A stretch of DNA of 64,000 nucleotides from Nemopilema nomurai (GCA_003864495.1 ML133463.1:438324-502323); one strand, 5' to 3'; shown: positions 1 through 12,800, counted from the stretch's first letter. A program made the numbers and translations. The notes: generated from the letters alone by a model not told the origin.

Positions 1-857
1 AAATGCTTGTAAAAAATTTCGCCTATACTGTTTTCTATTTCTTGTCCACATGGTCTTAGTGAAAAAATATCAGAAAATTAGTATATAGTGGTTCTATGAA
101 GGCAACTTTTCAAATATTTTGAAGTAAAAACGTCATTCATTTTAAAACATGCACGAGTAGGTGAAACCAATTATAAAAAATTACCAATTGCTTTCTGAGT
201 TCACTTATCAATGCCAAATATACCTTTAAACTATGGAAAAATATTTGTAGCTAATGCATTCCACGTGAGAAAAAATCAGCAGCAATAAAATGTCGCTTGA
301 TAGCAAGATAGTTTTGTTTCAAGAAATATAGCTGCTTCCAAGGAGGCCTACTGCGATTCACTTTCAACTTTTTTCTTACTTCATGCCAGATAACATCAAA
401 TAACATGACACTGTGAAAATTTAGATTAGGCATCAAATTAGGCCTTCAAGTTGACAGATTGTACAGTAAAAAGGACACAATCTTGAAATTGTCGATAAGA
501 AATGAAACTGACACAGGAAAGTCGACAAGACTTGAATATATCAACCACGAAGTATATCAACCACAAAGCATCCCATCTACATTTGAAATAGTCGACTCTT
601 CATTGGCAGCTAGTTTAGATCTGGTTTGGTGATGGTAAAAACAATAATGGTACAAAGAGTATTAAATTCTCAAAATAGGATTTCTGCTTCAGTTTATAAC
701 ATTCTCAATCCAAAGATAGTTCAGACTCATTTTCAAGATCTTTACAAAAAAATTTTAGCGACAAAAGTCTGAACTGTTTTATGACTTAAAGCAAAATCTC
801 TCAGTGGAAAATAGAGCATCCATTGCCAGTTGACTCTCTCTAAAATCTCTCTTTTTT
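1..857. other. SPT5 3' flank, no gene seen
   Basis: This stretch follows the SPT5 stop codon (TAA, complement of 858-860) and presumably holds the 3' UTR. I see no convincing AATAAA on the minus strand close to the stop and no exon of another gene. A 61-codon minus-strand open frame at 251-436 has no recognisable motif and is probably chance. Confidence 0.5.
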
Positions 858-3800
858 TTAGTCAGTAGGAACATATTTTCCAAGCAGTGAAAGCTGAAAG
901 ATCCGGAGGCCATGCTCGCCTTTGTCCATTTTCAGAATTCCGTCAGGTTTGTCAATGTTGATGAGAACACCGGTCATATCCTTGTCGTCGCCAGCAAGGA
1001 TTTTCACCTGCGATCAAGACAGGGAAGATAATCTTTAATAGCAAAACGTGGAGAATTGCAAAAGAACGATTTCTTGATTGGACTAGCAAGATGGCGCATT
1101 AGGAAAATGAGCAGCAAAGTGATCAAGGGCTAATAAAACCAAATAGTGGAAAATATCAAGTTATTTTCAGATTCTAAAGTATAGAAAATACTATGAATTA
1201 ACCAACATGGTCTATCATCTTCTATTCAACTATTCAAATACTTAAGATCCCATATTTTTAATCACATAATCATATTCTTAAGAATTTTATTGCATCTAGT
1301 TGTATCGCGATCAACTTTTTTCTCTGTGTAATTTTCACCAGCATTTCATTAACAACTATTATTCTGGTAGAGTTTTAATATAAAATCAAATCGAATCAAA
1401 TAAACAAACAATTAAATCTTCCATTTTATAAACAATTAGATTATGTACATTTTGCACTTCTGAAAAAACCAGGTAAAGTGTCAACCCTGCCTGAGAACAG
1501 AGTTCAGCTTGCAAATATAAACTTTAACAGTCTTCACTCGCCTTCCAGTATCACAAAGCGTTTACCCTAAATCACTATTGCACCCTATGATTCATTCAGG
1601 CTTACCCTTTCATTCTTCACGGGTGGTACAAGTTTCAGGACACTCGTTTTCACTGGTATAGTGTCTCGCTCGCTGTAGATGAAAACGGAACATGTATCCC
1701 CGGCAATCTGACGTATCACTCCGAGTTTGTTTGCAAATCTTTGATCCTAGAAAAAAAGGACAAAATAATCTCAATTAGGTTTGAGCAAGGATTACTACGT
1801 TTCATATGGTATATGCAAAAAAACTTAAACTGCTCGTACTCTAATGAAACAGATTTCAATAGTCATGAATGACTCAAGGTAGTGTGAAATGTGAGCCCTA
1901 TAAGTTACTTTTCATTTCTTCCTTACCTGCATCGCCCGTTCAACTCTGAGCAAAACACAAGACTACTTCACGCTACTGTGCAGTGAATTGAAAGCAAATT
2001 TGAGCTTGGAGGAGGTCCAACATAACTATATATAAAAACTTTAGATGCGAAGAGAATGGAAAGCACATAAAACTTTCATTTACACAAAATGAAATGATTG
2101 ACAATTGCTCTGAAAGTACTTCTGCATCTTGGATTCATTCTTCTTAGATAACAAAGCTTTGAGGTGAATTAATTGGCATTTTGCAGTCTGAAAATTTTGC
2201 GAGAAATAATGAAAAAATCAGCTCATTTATTCAACGAATGACCCAAGTTATACAGGGGCGGATCTAGTGAGCCTAATTTTTGAGTGAATTCCTTCCTTCC
2301 TTGAACATTCGCCGCCATTTTCACACAAACTGAAGTGTCCGTCGGCCTCTCACGCAGAAGTCTCAAGCAGACACGTTGGTCTCAGTTCCAAACATTGAAG
2401 AACCCGAAGTTCTCAGTTCTCAGCCAAGATAACAATAGAAGTCTCAGTTCCGAACATTTAAAACAATACTAAGGTCTCAGTTCCAAACCTTGGGCAGCAA
2501 ACAACGAAACATAGCGGGGTCTGGCCTCCAGCGATTTTCGCAAGGGCCTCCGTGGCAGTCTAAGACTCTTTTTTGTTTCGGCTGGTGGTGAAACTCACGA
2601 AACTTTAACCTCAGTTAGAGTGAAATTTGAATCTTGTGAGTGATGGAAAGGATTTTTGAATGATTTTGATTATCATTTTTCTATTCTCGGGGACAAATCT
2701 ATGAAATTTTGACTAAGTTCTTGAACTCACGGAACTCACGTTAAATCCGCCCCTGTTATAGCACAGTCGGAAACATAGTGCTAGGAAAAAGTCTTTGGAC
2801 ACCCTGACAATAAACTGTCATTTCAAGGAAGACAAATGATTCTTTCAAATAGGCAACAAGAAAACCCGGAAAGTAAGTTCACTAAGTTAATTTAGTTTTT
2901 ATTTCTCTGGAACTAGCTATATGCACTATTATACAATTGCACAAGATGAATAAGTAGTAATAGTCTTACAAGAAATTTTCTCACCTCAAAACCATCAGGA
3001 ATCTCCACCTCGACATCAGTGGAGAAAAATGTCTTGTTGATAGTGGCTATGGCAAGAGGAAAGTATTGACTGAATGTTCTTAGACTCAAAATACAGACTT
3101 ATAATCTCTTATGGCAATCCTCGATATTTAACTCTATCCTGTAGGACCAAGGAAAATAAATAACGAGCTAATAATGAAAAATACAAAACATTCCAATATT
3201 TTACTTGCATTAACAGAAATAAGATCATACTAAAGTTTGCGCTACAGCAAAGTGCATATCACAAAATATGATATGGTGTTTCAAGGGGTTGTAAATGCTT
3301 AATACACGAACCCAAGATCAAAGCTTTGGCTTTTGTGTCTACTAGGAATATACACTTTACCGCAGCGATAGTATCTTCGATATTTTTGCCGTAATTCTAA
3401 GGTCTTGAAAGTGCTGAACAAAATTTATTATTTGATTTATTAAAAATAGAATAGTGTTTACAGAGAGAAGACAGTGTTTGATTGCAAAGCTTAGGGCAAG
3501 CTAACACGATCAACTTTATTCAGCAAACTCTCAGACAATTAAATTTCCGTGAAAATTAACTGTTTAACAAACTATATACAAGGTCAGATGACATTCAACA
3601 CAATTGCAAAAACAAGAAACTTTCAACAAACAAAACAAGTAACGCAACTTGACCCGTTATTGGTTACTTCATCAAACAAATTATGGATTGTCTCAATATA
3701 TCAAAAAAGCCAGGATAATAGATTACATAAAAAGCTAAGTAAATTAACTCAATAACGGGATTAAAGAAGACCGGCATCTTCAAAGCCATGCTCGCATCGC

Positions 3801-6800
3801 GACTAAACTTTAAACAAATTATGAACTAAAAATTGTGAGCTCATCTTTAACATGTCAAGTGAAAAAGAAGAAACGTATTGTTGATGTGTCACGTGAAGAC
3901 CAAAAACTACAACTCGAAGTAGATTGGTCCTTCGCAACTAAAGGAGCATTGAGAAGCTTAGAACGAAGTATCTAAAAAGACAAAAAATACGAAAGATACC
4001 TTCTTCGTACGGTGCACCAGGGGTCATAGGTGACATTGGAATGAGTCCACTTCCAGGGGTCATCGGTGTCCCAAGCATTGGGGATGGGGTTTGCTGCATG
4101 GGGGAATATGAGTCACTACCGTAAATATTGTGAGCTGGGGTGCCAGGGGTGTATGGTCCTGTGTACCCACTGGGGGTTGCTGGGCTTGGAGTGCTTCCAA
4201 AACTCTGAAACATAAAAAGATAAGATAAGCAAAGATTGTCCGTTGTTTGGAACTAATGCAAAGTTTTTGCTTTGTGAACTAAAGGTTGATATGTGATAAA
4301 AACGAGTCTAGCAAAAGAGAATAGCAAATATTAGGAAAAATGGATCTACAACGTTAAATAATTAGAAAGAGTGATGTAAGAAGAACAATTTAAAAAGGAA
4401 TAGATGGATAATTTACTGCAGAGCAAGATTCACAATGCTTCCCATTTTCCTTATAAATTCTCCCTAAAAACCTTTTTCCCAAGAAAAAATAGCACCAAAA
4501 CATTCTCAAACGAAGAGAAAAAACTTTGGATAAACTTGGTTAAATACTTACGGGAGACGGATTAACTGTATCAAAGGTATATCCAAAATCTTCATTAGGC
4601 CTCGCTGGTGTATTTGGCTGGGTAGGATCCCATGCATCACCATGGCCCACATGCGAAGGAGTACGCGAAGGATCATGGGACGGTGTCCTTGATGGATCAT
4701 GGGAAGGAGTTCTCGAAGGATCATGGGACGGTGTTCTTGAGGGATCGTGCAGCGGCGTCCTGGATGGATCGTGAATAGGAGTCTGTGATCCATAACGAGG
4801 CGTGCGGCTGCCATCATGGACTGGTGTCTGGCTACCGTGCAGGGGTGTTCTCGACCCGTACTGTGGGGTTTGTGAGCCATACATGGGGGTTTGGGACCCG
4901 TACAGAGGGGTATGGCCGTAAGCAGTGACACCACCACCCTTGCTCTGTCCCCTGCAAGAAATCAATTAAAATCAATACCAGCAAGTCTTTTAATCTCAAA
5001 CACTAAACTGCCAAGTGAGGTGAGTTTAACAAAAAATTATGAAAGGGATCGATCCCCAAAATAGCACCTTTTCATAAGAAAGGGTCAGGTTGACACATCA
5101 AGGGGCAATCTAAATAATAATAAGCCTAATTCAAGTTACGTTGGTGGTACTAACCTCTAAAGATTAAGTTGAAAAGTCTACATGAAGGCGAAAAGGCTAC
5201 ATGAAGGTGAAAAGACTACATGAAGGTGAAAAGACTACATAAAGGTGAAAAGGCTACATGAAGGTGAAAAGGCTACATGAAGGTGAAAAGGCTACATGAA
5301 CGTGAAAAGGTTACATGAAGGTGAAAAGGCTACATGAAGGTGAAAAGACTTCATAAAGGTGAAAAGGCTACATAAAGGTGAAAAGGCTACATAAAGGTGA
5401 AAAGACTACATAAAGGTGAAAAGGCTACATGAAGGTGAAAAGACTTCATAAAGGTGAAAAGGCTACATGAAGGTGAAAAGGCTACATGAAGGTCAAAAGG
5501 CTATATGAAGGTCAAAAGTCTACATGAAGGTGAAAAGGCTACATGAAGGTGAAAAGGCTACATGAAGGTGAAAAGGCTATATGAAGGTGAAAAGACTTCA
5601 TAAAGGTGAAAAGGCTACATGAAGGTGAAAACGGAGCGAAGAAAGAACCAAACTGTTGCCAAGTGACTGCTTTCAAAGCAAGCAATCTGGCACTTGCATC
5701 ATACAACTAACTAGTCTGGTTGTACTGAGCTCGTGGAATGTCCGCATACTAAAAAGACCCAAATATGTCATATGTCTCACTTATGAGGGAATCGCCTATG
5801 AAACATAGAGACGCAGAACAACATCCCTGCAAGACGTGAATGCTAGAAGATGTTATCATACTCACGTGACAATTGCTAATCTCGATCGATCCACAGAAAT
5901 GGTCTTGCAATTCGTGTGAAGTTCGACACGGGCAAGAGCTTCTGTTGCGTCCTTCACAATACCGATGTAGCCTAAAGGACACGTCAAGGGCAATGCTTAA
6001 TGGAGGGCTCACAGAGCTATTCGACTACAAGACGAAACACGCCATAGACAGTTCAATGGAGAGTCTTTGCGTTACCGAAATGTAAATTTTGCCTTCCTAT
6101 GAAAATTTCGTGAAAATTCGGGGCTTGTGAATTAGAGAGCTGAATTAACACCAGGACTGGCTATTTTCGTCATATTCAGCTTCTGGTATTATTTGTGGTT
6201 GACAGAAGTCCTCTGTAAACGTGCATTCAAATGATTAACTTAGCAAGATCAGACAAAGTTTATCAATGGCTATCTTTGAAACTTAGTTACATCTGGCTTT
6301 AAAAGTTGACTATATTTTATAAAATGGATTTAACCAACCGATCAAGTATCAGCCTCTCACATACCTTTGAAGGGACCTTTGGCAATTCTGACGGTTTGTC
6401 CAATAACAGTATTGTCTCTTTCGCCCCGGCCTCTGCCACCACCCATACCGCCAGATCTCCCACGGCCGCCACCGCCACCGCCACCGCCTCCACCTCCTAT
6501 GAAGAAAAAAGGACAGAAGATTGAAGATCCGTTGAAGATCAGTTGAAGATCAGTTGAAGATCAGTTGAAGATCCGTTGAAGATCTGTTGAAGATCAGTTG
6601 AAGATCAGTTAAAGATTCGTTGAAGATCTGTTGAAGATCTGTTGAAGATCCGTTGAAAATCAGTTGAAGATCAGTTGAAGATCTGTTGAAGATCTGTTGA
6701 AGATCTGTTGAAGATCCGTTGAAGATTCGCTCCAATCAGAGAGGTAAATAGCGTATACTTCTTGCCTACGCATTAAAGGTAAGTGATGCTCTTCTAGGAT

Positions 6801-9800
6801 ATCGCAGGTAGCCTCTTCCTTTTTCTTTATCTCTAAAACTCTTAGCTTCTAAAGGTCAGTTCTTTTTATATGTTAGTCGGTTTGTCTTTCCAGATATCGA
6901 GACTAGAATAATGCGGACAACCTTTCGATTCAACAAAGCATCTCGATTAATCATATCTCCATTGTATTCACCTTTCACCTTTGCCCCTTTCACCTTTGCA
7001 CCTTTCACATTTGCTTTCACATTTACTTCTAGTCACCTTTCTGTATTACCTCCCCGTAAGATTCACATACGGATTAATCTTAAAAAGCTCGCACTGGGTT
7101 GGCAAAAATGTAGTCGGGCAATTGCAACACATTAATACCTAGTGAAAGTTTAATCTGATGAGAATTAAACTGAACGATTACCTGAAGTACGTACGGTTTA
7201 TGTTACTTTTAAAAAGCCTCAATATGTTTCTTCTATTTTTTAATATAATCCTGGCTAGAACTTTGCCTCTTCAGGTAATTCTTTCAAGGAGTCCCAACAG
7301 TTAGGTGAATAGGAAAGGACGCACCTCCTTAAAGAGGAAATGAAACCATTTTTTTTATTCGTTTAATCGATTTCTCCACCCACAATTGTGTAGGAAAAAT
7401 AGTTCGCATTAGCTATTTCAAGCAAGAAGACTATTAAAAACAAACTTAAACACCGCTAAACTGACAATAATTTTTCAACCAAAAAATGGCGAAGGGGGAC
7501 TAGACACTAGCGAGCTGTGACGTAAAGTTATGGACACGAAGCGCGCATGTTCGAGGAAAACAAATTTTCTGGCAGAGTTGGCGATCGCATGTTTAGTTTT
7601 TGAATTTCAATTCTCACCATATTGGACGAAAGTGACACTAGCTTAGGAGTTTCCGAAGAAGAAGAGGGGAAAGTTGCTGTTTACTGTGTTCCTGCCAGGC
7701 CATACCAATTCGGCAGACACGGAATCAAGTAGCGACGAGGATAACCTAGGTCACGACGGCCTAACCCCGGCAATTTTGCGAAAGCGATACGAACAAAAAA
7801 CAGAAGTTAGTTCATGGTAAGTTTATTCCATAAATGTCGCATATATGTTTAAAACTCGTTATCTTTAGTTTAAATGATGTCTAAATACTGTAGGTATCAA
7901 TCGAAATTAGCAAGCGTCATGTACAGTGCCTAGGCCAGGCCCGGAGGGTCGCACCATCGTAAACTTAATTGATTATGACTATGGCATTATGGCTTTTTTT
8001 TGCAGGTGTAGATGTTGAAAATATGAAGTTTATCATCTTGTTGGTGCTTTGGAGTGCAGATGCTGCACTGGGTTAACTTGTATTGGACGAAAGCATTGAA
8101 CAAATATGTATTGCACAACATGAAGATTTCATTGCCATGTCAAATACAACTGTGTTTCGGAATGTTGGCCCACTGCGAAGGGACAGACAGGGGAGTATCA
8201 CAGGAAGGCAAGCCTACACGAGTAAGTAACAAAACAAATCATCTTATTTAATGAAGCAAGTCATGTATATGATTGATAGTTTTGAAAGGAAATAGTTTTG
8301 GCAGTTTTATCTTAATCAGATATTTGAGAGCTGTAATCATTTCTACCATGGATTTTCTTTTGTTTACAAGTTCAACAAGTTGTCAAATCTCCCCAGTATT
8401 ACAGTATTAAAGTATTACAGTTTGGTGGATAATATTACCTATTATGTGACTTGTTCATACCTTTTCTATCATATAATTATGCAATGATGTCATCATGATA
8501 GTTTTACCTAATGTTTCCTCTTGTTTCATTGGTTACTCTTTCATAGTCATAATTTTCACACATTCTATTTCTCCCTCATTTAAAAATTCTTCTCTGTCTT
8601 CAAATTCATCCTCATCTCTTTCTGGATTCCACTCCTCATCATTTTCAGCAAACTTTTGTAGGAATCAGAATCACTGTCTTCCTCTTCAACTGTCTTCCTG
8701 TTTTTCCTGGGCTTAGTTGGCTGTCCTTGTTTTGACTCGCTGAATTTCTTTATTTTACATTATAGATAATTGATTGCCTACAAACAAAGCATAAATGAGA
8801 AAAGGGTTACAAAAAGTAATTTATATGGAAATGAAATGGAATTTAAATTTGGCATATCAGCAAATGTTATTGTGCAAAGCGAACTTACATTATTTTGACT
8901 TGTTAATTTCCTTTTCTGTCTAATTATTTTCAGATTTTGGCGATTCACTCAAGTTTTTCAATCTCAAGGTTTTCACCTTGCAATCTTGACAGGCTAAACT
9001 TGACACATCTGGAAATGAAGTTGCTTCCATGCTGGTTTCTGTAAAGACTGTCTGCCATTTATCAGTTTTAGAAGATGTTGCTTCGTCGAATAATTGCTCT
9101 TGAATAGTTCCATTTGTGTATCCGCAACAGAAGCCACATTGTATTGTATCTCTTACACCCTGAAAAACAGAATGTGAATTTGGGCCACTACATTTATGGA
9201 ATCCAGGGACGCCACCAAAGGGGGTTTGGTAGGTGTGGTACCCCCCCCCCTACATTGGTTATTTTTGCCAGGAAACTTGCTGGATACTCTACCTGTAACT
9301 TTTTTGCAACAATTATAACATACTAACATTTGAAACAGAAACACATAAAAGCAGCCTTTATATGAGAGTATTTATCTTGACCACACCCTTAATGAGTGAG
9401 ATACACCCTTTTTGTCAGCAAGAACTAATCCTTTTGGCTGCGCCCTGGGTGAATCTATACAATTTGATAAATGTTCTATATGCATATATGTATTTTGTAA
9501 ACCTTCAAATTGGAAGGGCTTGACTTTGTAGAAGATACAAAATGTTGTTTTTTAATTGCAATGCCAACATTCTAAAAAATATGTCACAATAAACACCAAT
9601 TGTTTGTTATGAAAACTTTTATCACGTTGAGATTTTGATAAAACCAATTGTTTTGTTTAAATAGACAAAAAGTAGCGAGTTGTGTTTACTTTTATTCTGT
9701 TGTACCCAATCTACTTATTTTGAGGGGGAAGATTTAAACACGAGCTCCACGTTTATATATTGTAGTTAACCTTGTCATTTTATGTATCGTATATTTTGCT

Positions 9801-12800
9801 TTATTTACACATTAATTAAAGGAATATATTGAAAATGAAGTAGGCAAAAAAATTAAATCTTACCTTTCTTTTTTCCCGTTTAGACTAAGAGGTTGAATTT
9901 CCTTCATTTCTGGTATAATGCCAGAACGTATAATGCCAGAACAGCATCTCGTTGTAAAAACTTTTTGTTTGTGAAACGTCGTCCCCCTCTAGTAGACTAG
10001 CTACGCTCCTTGTATAGCAACCTGGTTCAAAATGATCTGAGCAAAGGACGGGGTTTGAAAAGTAGCTTTGGTCAAAATTTGGCCTACGCTTTCTAACAAA
10101 TTTAGTTCACTGCCGGCGTACAGTAGGGTCCTTTGGAAAGCGATGGGTGTTTAAACCCTTGGTATAACTGTCATTACAACAGCTTTTTATTGTCTAGAGT
10201 GTGTACAACACATCGTAGACCACCACGAACCTTGGTTTTGTTACCTGGCTCCATAGCTAATCTAAAGTTTCAGTACGTAGAAACGGGATGTAAATATTAC
10301 GAAACGCTGCGCGTGTCCATAACTTTACGTCACAACATTCAAAACGAGGCTAGTTAAACAGGGCGCACCGGTGCCACTTTTTGATTGAAAAATTGAAGTC
10401 AGTATTGTCCTCGTAGTTTAGCCAAAATTTCTCTAAACACATTGAAATTCTGGGTTATAAGGTAATTCATTACGGGGATTCAGAATTTAAAATAAAAAAT
10501 TTGGTTTCATTTCCTCTTTAAGAAACGTTTTTCTCAAAGAAACATAGTCGCACACTTTGTTGAATGTTTTGTACTCACCCCCACCGTCTCTAGCTGGACT
10601 CTGACTTCTGGGTGACATTGGTGCAAAACCGCCACTTAGGCCACCAAGAGAGTTCGTAGCAGCCTACATGAAATTGCTCTTTCAAAATTTGCATGTACAA
10701 ATACCAGCATGATTAAAAATGTACAAACTCTACCTGTTGATAAAATCAGCTCAAAATATCTCAATAAATGTGCTAGAATGATGTATACGTACTTTACCAC
10801 CTCCAGCAAGAACGATATTTTTGGTCTTCACCACAAATATGCCTCCATTTTCAAGAACCAATTTGGATGATATGAACGCAAATCCACGATAAAGATGTTT
10901 GATTTCTCCTTGCATGCCCTAAAGGTAATTATTCATCATGCACTATAGTCAGAGTGTCATTTTACATTAGCTGAAAGGGGTACAAGAAAAGCAGCCACAT
11001 TGAACCTTTATATAGTCGGTGATATGAGAGAGGTGAGTGGGAGAATGAATGGGTAAACGAGGGAGAATAGGCAAGCAGAGAGAAAAGGTGAGCAGAGAGA
11101 TAATAGGTGAGCAGAGAGAGAATAGGTGAGCACAGAGATAATAGGTGAGCAGAGAGATAATAGGTGAGCAGAGAGATAATAGGTGAGCAGATATGAATAT
11201 AATCCGTTGGCCGTTAATCACATTGCTCCGCAGTCTCAATGTATCGTCATTCCAAAGACTAACAAGAAAATCAATCCTTCCCGTTCATTTATTTAGCTTA
11301 GAAAGAAGCTGGAAGCTCAGAAATTTGCAAGGCTTATATAAGGTGCATCGCCTCTTAACACTACCACAGTCATGCTGTATTATAGATGTTTAGAAAGCAA
11401 AAAGTACTTTGCATAAAGTTTTTGTATAAGACGCCAACTCAAACACTTTTCTATGAACTTACACGCGTGACCTAGCCAGGACCAACAGATTGAATCAAGA
11501 CATCGATAAAATTATCGCAGCAAAGAGAAAAAGACAGAATGTATTGGCCACACGTGGGAAAAACATGTTTATGATCATTTGAATGCCATCATGATAGTTC
11601 ACTTTCTTTCAAAATGCACAGCATTAACTAAATAAGCCTTCTCCGTAGTCAGAATTCAAAATCCAGCATGCTCATCTTCGAAACTCGGGACCGCTCAGTC
11701 ATACAAGATGGTGGATTAGGAAAATTAATTTAATTTCAATTTCAATTCGACTCACGGCTTTAGGACCATCAGTGACCTTGACAATATCTCGGACCTGAAT
11801 TGAGTTCTGCAAAATAAGAATAAACACGATTAGCGAACTATTTTCTTGCTGGGTCAAATTGCGATGACATCAAGGATATTTACTAATAAAGAAGTTTAAT
11901 GCTTTAAAATATATAGTAACAAAATAGCGCACGATCTTCCTTTTACTTTTGGATAACTCGAGATGTTCAGTAATTGACATGAAATGACGTCTTTTTATTA
12001 GGCCTGCCTTTATTAGGATGCACAATAATCATAAAAAAGATTCGAATCTCTAAGCACAGAGTGTTGTAAATGTGGTTATCCCCACCTATGTACTAATATG
12101 CAACTCCCTTGGAAAAGGGGGTGACGTTAAAGAGGATTACTTCAAAAAGAATTTCAACGACATTTTTGTGCTGCCCTGCAATAGAGTTCAAAAGTGATGA
12201 CATCTCAAAAATCTACTCTAAGAATTTTTGAATTTTGATTCCATAACCTGAGGAGCATCATAAAAATCAAAATTAGTCAATGGTCTTACAAATTGGCTCT
12301 TTGTTGAGATATGACCACATGTGTATTGGCTCTTTTCCCATCAAACCTCTGTATTTTGGTTTCTGTTCATAACTTATAAAACAGTTCTGTATATAACAGT
12401 GATTCATGACTAAGTAACAAGTCTTACCACATCTCAACCGACTTTAGGGATATTTGGCGAAAGTTTTGAACTCTATTCAAAAGAACCTACGAATATATCA
12501 AGGTCAAAGGACAAGATGATAAGAATGAACCTGCTCTGAATCAAGTGCCACTGCGTTTCGATCCTTCCTCTTGCTCACAGCCTGGGGTTTCACTTGAACA
12601 ACCTGCAAGATAAACAAACACAAGCTCCAAATTGTGACGTAATCATCACGTTGAGCTAATGACCACAAGGGTGTGCGGGCTTCACACTGGAAAGAGGCTG
12701 CTATCAACAGAGGTGATCGAAGATTGGCGCAGTTTCTGTTCAACGCCTCAAAATGTGAACATTCACTAATTACTTGAGAATGCATCTCTATATGCCACAC

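Larger units (their letters stand above)
7329..10521. mobile_element. 3.2-kb TTAA-flanked TIR DNA transposon (Kolobok-like), decayed, in SPT5 intron 24
   Basis: Both ends are TTAA followed by AGAGGAAATGAAACCA in inverted orientation (7329-7348 and complement of 10502-10521), so TTAA is the apparent target-site duplication. The inverted similarity reaches inward about 206 bp. A 20-bp block GACGTAAAGTTATGGACACG is identical and sits exactly 186 bp from each terminus (7519-7538 and 10312-10331). Inside are remnants of a THAP-domain gene on the minus strand and a ballast-like zinc gene on the plus strand. A TTAA duplication with a THAP protein is the known signature of Kolobok elements; piggyBac also uses TTAA but has different ends. 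I found no intact transposase, so this copy is probably dead. Confidence 0.88.

Noticed and set aside
4548..4937. 129-codon second frame inside the SPT5 CTR exon
   Set aside because: It is the +1 frame of a tandem TP-coding repeat; the CTR frame alone joins in phase with the neighbouring exons.
6550..6735. 11-aa periodic peptide ([10 protein letters not shown] type) on the minus strand
   Set aside because: A by-product of an 11-bp DNA repeat read in one frame; it is inside an intron and has no splice or start support.
9180..9330. GACGCCACCAAAGGGGG...CCCCCCC block inside the transposon
   Set aside because: Looks like a nested repeat scrap, but neither end nor a target duplication could be fixed.
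7329..10521. piggyBac assignment for the TTAA element
   Set aside because: piggyBac termini normally start CCY and encode a DDD transposase without THAP; these ends start AGAGG and the protein remnant is THAP.
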